The translations under genes and the position numbers were made by a program. DNA of 9,866 bases from Planctomycetia bacterium (lineage in GTDB: Bacteria; Planctomycetota; Planctomycetia; Pirellulales; UBA1268), in the NCBI GenBank assembly GCA_009926295.1, contig RFPF01000098.1:1-9866 (forward strand), written 5' to 3'. The notes beneath the pieces were generated by a model. It searched no databases. It worked only from the letters and a program-made list of their open reading frames with translations, and was not told the DNA's origin. Each line of letters opens with the position of its first letter. The first letter of the stretch is position 1. Positions 1 to 9,500 of the stretch are shown piece by piece.

Positions 1-1
1 G

Positions 2-484
2 AGCGTGACGGTGCTCGACCACGCGACGCCGGCGTTCGTGGGGCTCGATCCTGCCCTCACGAACCTCGTGCTCGACTTCGGCACGGTGGACCAGTCGGCC
101 GGTCTGCAGAGCCTGGGCTACTCGCTGACGAACGTCGCCTCGATCTTCGGCGACAGCCTGACGGCTGGCCTGGCGCTCACTGGGTTCGCCCACGACTCGG
201 GTGACACGCTGTTCGACACGGGGCTCTCGACCTTCGCGAACCTGCTGGCGAGCGGGACGAATGGCTACACGGCCTCGTTCACGCCGAGTTCGGCCGGCAT
301 CTTCAGCGAGGTTTTCCGGCTGTCGTTCTCCGACAACCAGAGCATCGCGGGTGCGGCCCAGCGTCGCGACCTGACGGTGACGATGAACGTGGTCGTGGTG
401 CCCGAGCCGGGCGCCCTCGCCCTGGCCGGCATCGGTGTCGCCGTGGCCGCGTGGGGCTGGAGCCGCCGCAAGAGCCGGGCCTGA
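2..484 (+). CDS. Secreted PEP-CTERM sorting domain protein, 3' part (5' end outside window)
   Basis: The reading frame is open from the window edge (codons in phase from base 2) and stops at TGA 482-484. The true start lies upstream, and GTG at 5 is only an internal codon. About 130 residues of Ser/Thr/Gly-rich beta-type sequence contain an 'LVLDFGTV' opening strand and an 'SFTPSSAGIFSEVFRLSFSD' stretch, which resembles the Ig-like choice-of-anchor or ASH-type domains common in planctomycete secreted proteins. This is followed by VPEPG (398-412), a hydrophobic segment (ALALAGIGVAVAAWGW) and the basic tail SRRKSRA. That tripartite end is the PEP-CTERM signal. In the known system an exosortase in the inner membrane recognises it and processes or anchors the protein for export or surface display. 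The next gene follows after 17 bases in the same direction, so co-transcription is likely. The role of the main body is unknown. Confidence 0.9.
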   Translation, partial: SVTVLDHATPAFVGLDPALTNLVLDFGTVDQSAGLQSLGYSLTNVASIFGDSLTAGLALTGFAHDSGDTLFDTGLSTFANLLASGTNGYTASFTPSSAGIFSEVFRLSFSDNQSIAGAAQRRDLTVTMNVVVVPEPGALALAGIGVAVAAWGWSRRKSRA

Positions 485-501
485 ACGGGCGCGGGCGCGC
501 C

Positions 502-567
502 ATGGGCCGATTTCTCGCGTCGACGTTGCTCATTGCGGCGGTCGCTCTCGGGTCGGCGGCGCACGGT
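502..567 (+). other. Signal peptide of the giant lyase
   Basis: Residues 1-22 show a short positive N-region (Arg3), a hydrophobic core (LLIAAVALG, 9-17) and a small-residue C-region (SAAHG). Cleavage is plausible after Ala20 (S-A-A) or after Gly22 (A-H-G), just before the acidic DDLD. This predicts Sec-dependent export. The exact cleavage site is not determinable by eye. Confidence 0.85.
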
Positions 568-3500
568 GACGATCTCGACACGGTCGCCGCGCGGATCAAG
601 GCCGACACCTACTCCTCGGCCCTGAGCGCGACGACCACCACCGGCTACCTCAACACGCTCGGGGCCAACGGCCGCTGGAGCGACGTCAACTACGCCGACA
701 CGAGCATCACCAACTGGGCCCCCGCCACGCATCTGACCAGGATGCTCTTCATGGCGGAGGCCTATGCCAACCCGTCGCACTCGCTCTACCAGTCGGCGAC
801 GCTCCTCGACGGGATCCGCAAGGCGTACGACGCCTACGTGACGCTCGATCCGAAGAGCTCGAACTGGTGGTACAACGAGATCAACACGCCGCAGCTGCTC
901 GGAAAGACGATCCTGCTCGTGCAGCCACAGCTCACGGCCGCCCAGATCACCAGCGGCACGACGATCATCGCCCGGTCGTACTACCCGCGGAGTTACAACG
1001 CCGGCACCAACACCGGCGAGAACCGGCAGTGGCGGGCCCTCGCCACGGTGCTCCGCGGGGCGATCACGCACGACACCACGCTCACGAGCGAGGCCTTCGG
1101 GGCGATCTCCGACGTGTATGTCGTCACGACCGGCGAGGGCGTGCAGCCCGACGGAAGTTTCCACCAGCACGGCGCCCAGCTCTACAACGGCGGCTACGGG
1201 CTCTCGTTCTCGCAGGATGCCGCCGATCTGAGTTCCTACGCTGCGGGAACGACCTATGCGATGCCGGCCGGCAGCACGCAGGTCTTGGTCGATTACCTGC
1301 TCGACGGGCAGCAGTGGATGCTGCGGGGCGTGTCGTTCGAGGCGACGGCGCAGGGCCGCGGCATCTCACGCTCGAGCAGCGTCAACCTCGGCAAGGGCAT
1401 GTACAGCGTCATCGACCAGACGATGACGCTCACGAGCTACCGGTCGGCGGAGCTGACGACGATGCGGAACCGCCTCTACGCGGCGCAGACGTCTGGCACC
1501 GCCTCCCCTGCCCTCGCCCTCGTCGGCCACAAGCACTTCTGGAACTCCGACTACACCGCGCACCATCGGGCCGGGTTCTCCGCAACCGTCAAGGTCTCCT
1601 CCACGCGGACGCTCGAACCCGAGAGCATCAACGGCGAGGGCCTCAAGAATCTCCACCTCGCCGACGGCGTGAACCTCGTGCAGCAGCGGGGCGACGAATA
1701 CACCGGCATCCAGCCGATCTGGGACTGGCGGCGCCTCCCGGGCACGACGACCGAGCAGGGCACCTACTCGCTCACGCCGCCGGGCGGGCTGACGAACCCG
1801 GGCTCGACCGGGTTCGCCGGCGGCGTGTCGGACGGCCGCAACGGGGCCAGCGTGCTCGACTATTCGGCGCTCAACGTGAAAGCCCACAAGGCGTGGTTTT
1901 TCTTCGACGATGTGGAGGTGGCGCTGGGGGCCGGGATCGACGCGACCGCCGCCACCTCCCCGGTGATCACCACGCTCAACCAGACGTTCCAGAAGGGGGC
2001 GGTGTCGTGGGGCACCACGTCGGGGTCCACGGGCTCGCTCGCCAGCGGCACGCAGACGCGCAGCGACGTCTCGTGGGTGCTGCACGACGGCGTGGGCTAC
2101 GTGTTTCCGACGGCGCAGAGCGTGACCGTGCAGGCCGCGGTGCAGAGCGGCTCGTGGTCGGCCCTCGCCACGTCGAACACCTCCACCGCGCTCGTCACCG
2201 GCAGCGTGTTCAGCCTCCAGGTGAACCACGGCACGGCGCCGTCGGGCGGCAGCTACTCGTATGCGATCCTGCCCGGCGCGAGCGGGTCGAGCGTGGCCGC
2301 CTACGCCGCGGCTCCGGCCGTGCGCGTCCTCGCCAACACCCGCACGCTCCAGGCGGCGAGACACGACGGCCTGGCGCTCACGCAGGGCGCGTTCTACGCG
2401 TCGGGCACGCTTTCCACCGGGAGCGGCGCGACCCTCGCGGTGCGGGAGCCGTCGCTCGTGATGCTCGACGAGTCGACCACCGCTACGAAGCTCTCCGTGT
2501 CGAACCCCTACGGCCTGGCGACCACGATCCATGCCGACGTCACGCAGACACAGCCCGAGGGCCCGGACGAGTTCACCCGGGTGACCCTGCGCCTTTCCGG
2601 GAGCGACCAGGGCGGCGCGACGGCGTCCCGTACGTTCGACCAGCCGGCGAGCCGCACCTTCGCCTACCAGCTGCGCGACGCCGCCCCCGCGGGCGCCCCG
2701 CTCGCCTACCGGTGGAGCTTCGAGGGGGGCACGGCCGCGGATCGGCTTGTGAATTCGGGCACCGGGGCGAACGCGACGCTCCAGGCGGTGGCGTACGGCA
2801 GCGAAGGGAGCGCAGCGAAGATCGCCTACGGTCTCGGGATCGACGAGACGACCGTGGCGATGTCGCCGCAGCGGCTCGGGCGGCTCGCCGCGAACGCCGG
2901 CGGTGCCCTCCTGGCGACCACGGGAACCGTGGCGATCCCGACGGCGTTCACGGTGGAGGCGCTCGTGCGGCCCGACCTCATGGAGACGGGCGGGTCGATC
3001 GGCTACGCCGTGATGGCCGGCGGCGCGACCACCAACAACCGCGGCTACTTCGTGGTCAACCAGGAGGGCACGTCGTCCGATTCGACGGCCACGATCATCG
3101 GGGACAGCATCAGCCAGGCCGACAACGTGGGGCAGACGATCGCCGCGTTCGTGCCCGGGCACTGGTATTACGTGGCCAACACCTACACGGTGTCGGGCTC
3201 GCAGACCACGATCAACAGCTACGTGGCCGACCTCACGGCCGGGCAGACCGCCGTCACGCAGGCCGTGGCGAACCAGGTCGCCAGCGGCAAGCCGCTCACC
3301 GCCGCCCAGATGGCGATCGGCGGCTATTTCGTCTCGGGCACCGCCCAGGAAGCGTGGTCCGGCTCGATCGACGAGGTGTCGCTGTTCGGCCGGGTGCTGT
3401 CGGGCACGGAAGTGCAGGCGCGGCTCGACAGCCTCTACCAGGCGCCGGCGCAGGTGTCGTGGTCGGCGGCCGCATCGGGCACTGCGGTCGGCGGCAGCGG

Positions 3501-6500
3501 CACGTGGAGCACCACGGGCCTGCGCTGGGTCAACGGCTCGGGCCGGATGCTGCCGGTGACGACGGCCCAGCTCGTGTTCGGCGGCTCTGCCGGCACGGTC
3601 ACGGTGAGCGGCTCGCAGGCTGCAGCCGGCGGTCTGAATTTTGCAGCCGATGGCTACACGATCACCGGCGGCACGCTGGCGCTCGCGGGAAACCAGGCCG
3701 CGAACACGGTGACGGTCAACGCCGGCACCGCCACGCTCGCCACCACGCTCTCCGCGACGGGCGGCATGACGATGAGCGGGCCCGGCACGCTCGTGCTCTC
3801 GGGGAGCCGGTCGACGGTCGCGGGCCCGCTGGCGGTGACCGGAGGAAAGCTGGTCGTCGATCCGGGCGCGGGCGGCTTCGCCGCGGGTGGCAAGCTGCAA
3901 CTCGCTTCCGGGAGCGGGACGAGCGCCGCGCTCGAGATCCGGTCTGGAACGAACACGTTCACGTCGGCTGGAATCGCCGCGATCGGCGATTCCAGCGGCA
4001 CCGCGACGCTCGACGTCAAGGGTGGCGTGACGACCTTCGACGTGACGGCATCCCGACTGCTCGTCGGCAACAAGGGGGCCGGCACGATCAACGTCGCGGC
4101 CGGATCACTCGCGCTTACCGGTTCGAACGACATCACGCTCGGAGGTGACTCGGCCTACGCGGCGAACAACGCCGCGGGCACGATCACCGTCACCGGCGGC
4201 ACGCTGTCGATTCCCGGGACCGGCGCCTTCCGCATGGGCGTGAACGTCACCGGCACGACGAGCGGTGCCCAGGGAACGGTGAACCTGAACGGCGGTGTCT
4301 TTGAGACGGCGCGGGGGTTCACGCTGGGCACCGGAGCCGGAACGATCAACTTCAACGGCGGCACGCTGCGGGCACTCGCCTCGAGCACGGGTTTCATGGT
4401 CGTGACCACGGCCCAGGTCGGGCCCGGCGGGGCGGCCATCGACACGGGCACGAATACGGTCGCGATCGCCCAGCCACTCGTCACCTCCGGCAGCGGCTCG
4501 GGCGGGCTCACGAAGACAGGTGCCGGCACGTTGAAACTCTCGGGCAGCAACACGTACACCGGCACGACGGCGATCTCGGGCGGCACGCTCGCCCTCTCGG
4601 GGGCGGGCACGCTTGGAACCGGCCCCGTGAGCGTGGCCGGGTTTGGCGCCACGCTCGACATCTCGGCGCTTTCCGCTTCGGGGCTGTCCGTCGGTGGGCT
4701 CACGGGAGTCGCCGGCTCGGCAATCGCCCTTGGCGGCAAGGCACTTTCCGTAAACGCTGGTACGTCGGGCACGTTCACCGGCGTGCTGTCCGGCGTCGGA
4801 GGAGGCCTCACGAAGACTGGCACCGGCTCCCTGACGCTGGCCGGTGCCAACACCTACACGGGCGCCACGAACGTGTCGGCCGGCACGCTCGCGGTGACGT
4901 CGGCCTACGCCGGAACGAGCGGCACCTACTCCGCGGTGACGGTCTCCGACGGGGCCACGCTCAGCGTGACCCAAGCCTCCGCGGGGGCCACGTACAACGC
5001 GTCGCGGCTCGCACTCGGAAGCGGTTCCGGCGGCCGGCTGTCGCTCGCGCTCGCGCTCGGTTCGACGGCCGCCCCGATCACGACCTCCACCCTCGCGCTC
5101 ACCGGCACGTCCACGCTGCAGCTCAATCTCACCCCCGTCGCCGGAATGAAGCTCATCGCCCACTCGAGCCCGCTCGTCGGCAGCGTGTCGCAACTGCAGC
5201 TCGTGGGCCTGCCCTTCCGCGTCAGCGCCACGCTCGTGGACACGGGAAGCGCGAGCATCAACGTCGGCACCGTCCAGAACAACGTCCCGAAGTGGACGGG
5301 GGCCGTCGATGGAGTCTGGAACGTCGACACCTCGGGGACGGGCGGCTCCGGCACCCTCAATTGGAAGGAGACCAACTCGGGCGTCACCACGCGCTACATC
5401 CAGGCCTCGAGCGGCACCGACGCGGTCGTGTTCGACGACTCGGCGACCGGGGGCACGTCCATCACGCTCAGCGGCACGGTGCAGCCGGTCGGGCTCGCGT
5501 TCACGAACGCCACGAAGAACTATTCGATAACCGGCGCCGGCTCGATCACCGGCATGGCCGGGATCACGAAGTCCGGCACGGGGGCCGTCACGCTCGCCAC
5601 GGCCAATACCTTCACCGGCGGAGTGACGGTGAACGCCGGCCTGCTGAGCATCGGCCACTCGGGCGCGCTCGGCGGCGGCAGGCTGACCATCGGCGGCGGC
5701 TCGATCAACAATACCAGCGGCACAGCGATCACGACCACGTCCGCCGTGGCCCAGGATTGGAACGCCGACTTCACCTTCGTCGGCTCGAACGACCTCTCGT
5801 TCAACGGTGGCGCGGTCACGCTCGGCGGAGATCGCACCGTCACCGTCTCGGCGGGCCAACTGACGGTGGGCGGCGTGGCCGGGGCGGGCCGGGCCCTCAC
5901 GAAGGCCGGCGCGGGCATGCTCGCGATCGGGGCGAGCACCTACACGGGCACGACGACCGTGAACGCCGGCACGCTCAGGGCGGCGAGCTCCACCTCGTTC
6001 ACCAACACCGTCGGCGTGACGCTGGCGAACGTGGCCGGCGCGACGCTCGACCTCGCCGGCTTCAGCCAGACGATCACGAACCTTTCCGGCGGCGGGGCGA
6101 TCGGCGGCAACGTCGTCCTCGGCGGGGCGACGCTCTCGACCGGTGCCGCGGCCGACGCCACCATCGGCGGCCTTTCGGGCGCCGGCGGCCTCGTCAAGAA
6201 CGGCGATGGCCGGCTCTCCGTCCTCGGAAGCACCGCCACCTTCACGGGAACCACGGCGGTCAACGGCGGCACGCTCGACGTCGGCCGGATCGGCGGCACC
6301 TTCGGATCGGGGGCGATCGCGGTGTCCGGGGCGAGCTTCATCCAGGCCAGCGGCACGCTGACGCAGGCGGTGGTCGGCGATGCCGCCGGCATCTCGGCCC
6401 GCGGCGGAGACCTCGTCGTGAACGTGGGCGGGTCGGGCGCCCCCATCGATCTCGATGCCTCGGGCGCCGGCGGGCTCGGCCAGATGATATTCGGCTCGCC

Positions 6501-9500
6501 GACGGCGGATTCGCGCGTGATCGTGCGCAACCAGATCGGCATCGACAACGCCGCCGGTACGGGGGCCATCACGGTCAATTCGGGAACGGCGGGAACGGCC
6601 TCCGCCGAGCTCTCCGGCGTCGTCGGGAACGGCGGCGCGGGGGGCGACAACGGCTTCGTCAAGTTCGGCGGCGGCCGGCTCGTGCTCAGTGCGGCCAACA
6701 CGATCACGGGAGTGTCGAAGGCGACGGCGGGAGTCGTGCAGCTCGCGAACCCCCTCGCCCTGCAGTTCAGCACGATCGACACGACGGGCACCGGCACGTT
6801 CGACGTCACCGGCATCGCCTCGCCCACGATCGGCGGTCTGAGTGGAAGCGGCGCCCTGGCGTCGGTGATCACCGCCGGCTACGGCGGCGTGACGTCGCTG
6901 ACACTGAACCGCGTGTCCGGCACGCAGGCATATTCAGGGGTGATCGCCGCCGGCGCCCCAGGGATGTCGCTCACCAAGGCGGGTGCGGGCACGCAGGTGC
7001 TTTCCGGATCGAACACGTATTCCGGCGGCACGCTCGTCAACGGCGGCACGCTCGCCCTCTCGGGCGGCAGCAACAGGCTGCCCTCCGCGACGGCGCTCAC
7101 GTTCGGCGGCGGCACGGTCGCCGTCACGGGCACCACGCAGGTGAACCAGACGGTCGCGAGCCTGGCCGTCTCCGACTCGACGTCCGCCGCCTGGGTCAAC
7201 GCCACGCCGGCGTCCTCCACGCTCACGGTCACGGGCAGCGTCTCGATCGGCGGAGGCATCGGCACGTCGTCGCTGCTCCTGCAGCCGACGGCCGCGGGCG
7301 GCATCGTCCTGTCGGCGTCGAGCGGCGTGACGCTGAACCCCGGTGGCGAGCTGAGGCTCGGTGCGGTGATCACAGGCTCCAACACGTATTTCGGCGCGAC
7401 GTGCCCGGGGCCGTTGAGAATCAGCGGCGGTTCGCTGACGGCCGCGGCCCTCGTCGGCACGGCCGATGGATTCACCAATGCGTCCGCCGTGTCGGTCAAC
7501 GCCGTCGGTCCGCTGACGATGACTTCCGGGCAGTTCTTTCTCGACAACTCGGGGGCGAATGGCGACCGCAGGATGTCGTTCAACGGGAACGTGTCGATCA
7601 CCGGAGGCACGTTCGACCAGGCGGCGGGGGCGACCACCGGCAACGCCATCTGCCTGTCGGGAAGCTCGACCGCCCCGAACAACGGCACGACGGGGAGTTA
7701 CACGTTCAACGTGAGCCCCGCGTCATACGACCCCAACATGGGCATCAGCGTGTTCGCGACCGGCACGACGTCGCTCACCCTCGGCATGCCGGCGAGCCAG
7801 GTGCCTTTCCAGGTGATGTACCGCAACTGGGGCCTGCACGTGCTGTCGTCGACCGCCGCGGGAAACGCCATCGGCAGCCTGCTGATCTCCGATGCCTCGA
7901 GCACGCAAGCCGTCGGCAACACGGTCCGGCTCGGATCGAACCTCACGCTCGCGGCCGGCAGCGCGCCGCCGACGCAGACGGGCTACAGCCTGGCCCTCGA
8001 GTCCGGCACGGCGAACGTGGGGGTCGACGTCAACGGCTACACCTTCGACATGACGGCGAGCACGGGGATATGGCAGCCGAATGCCTCGCCCTCGAGCACC
8101 GGCACCACCGCGCAGACCTTCTGGCAGTTGTCGAGCACTTCCGGGACCGGCCGGTTCATCGCCAACGGCTTCAATTTCGTCTACTCGGCGACCGGCACGG
8201 CGGGCACCTCGAACGCCTTCACGTCGGTCGGGGCGAACGTGATCCTCGAGTCACGGGTCGGCGACGACGGCTTCAACGACCTCGGCTCCGGCTCGATCAG
8301 TTCCGCGTCGACCTTCCGCTACTCCGGCACGGCGGCGGCCGCGACTCCGGCGGTGCTCACCGCCGGGACGTCGATCGGCAACCTGGAGGTGACCGGCCCG
8401 GGCACGCTCAAGGTGACGTCGATCGCCGGCACGGTCGGGAAGGTGAGCGTGGCGAATGGCAGCCTCGTGCTTGGAGGGACGGCCGCGCTGCCGAGCATCC
8501 CCGCCCTTTCCGTGACGGGGGGCACGTTCAACCTCGCGGGCTATGCGACCACGATCGGCGACCTGTCGGGTGCGGCGGGTGGCACGATCACGAGCGGTTC
8601 GAGCGCGACGGTGACGCTCGCGGCCGGCGGTGCGAACTCGACCCGGTATGACGGCGTGATCGCGAATTCGGCGGGGAGTCTGGCCCTCGTGAAGCAGGGA
8701 GCCGGCGCGCTCACGCTGGGCGGATCCAATTCCTACAAGGGGGGCACGACCGTCATGGCGGGCTCGCTCGTCGTGCAGGGCGACCAGTCGGCGGCCACCG
8801 GGGCCGTGGTGGTGGCGAGCGGGGCGACGCTCGCCGGCACCGGCACGGTGGGCGGAAGCACGACGATCCAGTCGGGGGCCACGCTCGCGCCCGGCGCGAG
8901 CCCGGGCACGCTCACGTTCACGCAGGGTCTCACGTGGGCCGGCGGCGGCAACTACAACTGGCAGGTGCTCGATGCCGGCGGCACGGCGGGCACGTCGCGC
9001 GGATGGGATCTCGTCAGTGTGGCCGGCACGCTCTCGATCGCGAGCACCGCGGCGAACCCGTTCCGGCTGAATCTCTGGACGCTGTCCGGAACGTCGCCCG
9101 ACGTGAGCGGCAGCGCCGCGAACTTCGACGCCACGAAGCCGGCAAGTTGGCGGATCGCGAACGCCACGGGCGGGATCAGCGGGTTTTCCGCCGACAAGTT
9201 TCAGATCAGCGCGACCGCCGCCAACGGCACCGGCGGCTTCGCCAACGGCACGGCCCGGGGCACGTTCAACCTGGCGCTCTCGGGCAGCACCGGCCTCGAC
9301 CTCGTGTTCACTCCGGTCACCACGCTCACCTGGTGCGGCGACGGCGTGAATCCGGGCGGCTCGGGGGCATGGACCACGAGCGGCGCGAACTGGTCCAACG
9401 GCAAGGCCATCGGCCCGTGGGCGGCGAACGCCACCGCCGTCTTCAGCGGCACCGGTGGGGCGGTGACAGTGGGGGCGGGCGTCACGGCGGCAGGAGTCAA

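Larger units (their letters stand above)
3763..4902 (+). repeat. PATR repeat block 1 (three repeats)
   Basis: A weak repeat lies at 3763-3861 (SGPGTLVLSGS...TGGKLVV). Two strong repeats lie at 4501-4599 (GGLTKTGAGTLKLSGSNTY, TGTTAISGGTLAL) and 4801-4902 (GGLTKTGTGSLTLAGANTY, TGATNVSAGTLAV). The pattern GLTKxGxGTLxLSGxNTYTGxTxxxxGTLxL is the autotransporter-associated beta-strand repeat (PATR). It corresponds to turns of a right-handed beta-helix in exported passengers. The stretch 3862-4500 between them is similar beta-helix-like sequence (NGG, TGGTL and GTINFNGGTL strands) without the full motif. Confidence 0.85.

Noticed and set aside
485..501. Intergenic gap as a promoter or terminator
   Set aside because: Only 17 GC-rich bases (GGGCGCGGGCGCGCC core) with no -10/-35-like boxes, no stem followed by T run and no purine-rich ribosome-binding site.
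1366..3900. 844-codon open frame on the minus strand opposite the lyase region
   Set aside because: The translation is dominated by Arg, His, Gly and Ala without domains, and it is exactly antisense and codon-aligned to a well-supported PL8-LamG gene. High-GC codon use leaves this frame open by chance.
867..4148. 1,093-codon plus-strand open frame in the third phase
   Set aside because: Arg/His-rich translation with no domain, lying across the PL8 catalytic motifs that are read in the first phase.
4105..5859. 584-codon open frame on the minus strand
   Set aside because: Same Arg/Gly/Ala-rich shadow composition, opposite a plus-strand stretch with clear PATR motifs.
5292..8651. 1,119-codon plus-strand open frame in the third phase
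   Set aside because: It is longer than most real genes, but the translation is Arg/His/Gly low-complexity sequence and the first phase carries all the beta-strand repeats.
3763..8775. Repeat-rich region as a CRISPR array or DNA satellite
   Set aside because: Repeats are conserved as protein motifs with irregular spacing and varied DNA. The frame is unbroken, and no regular repeat-spacer structure exists.
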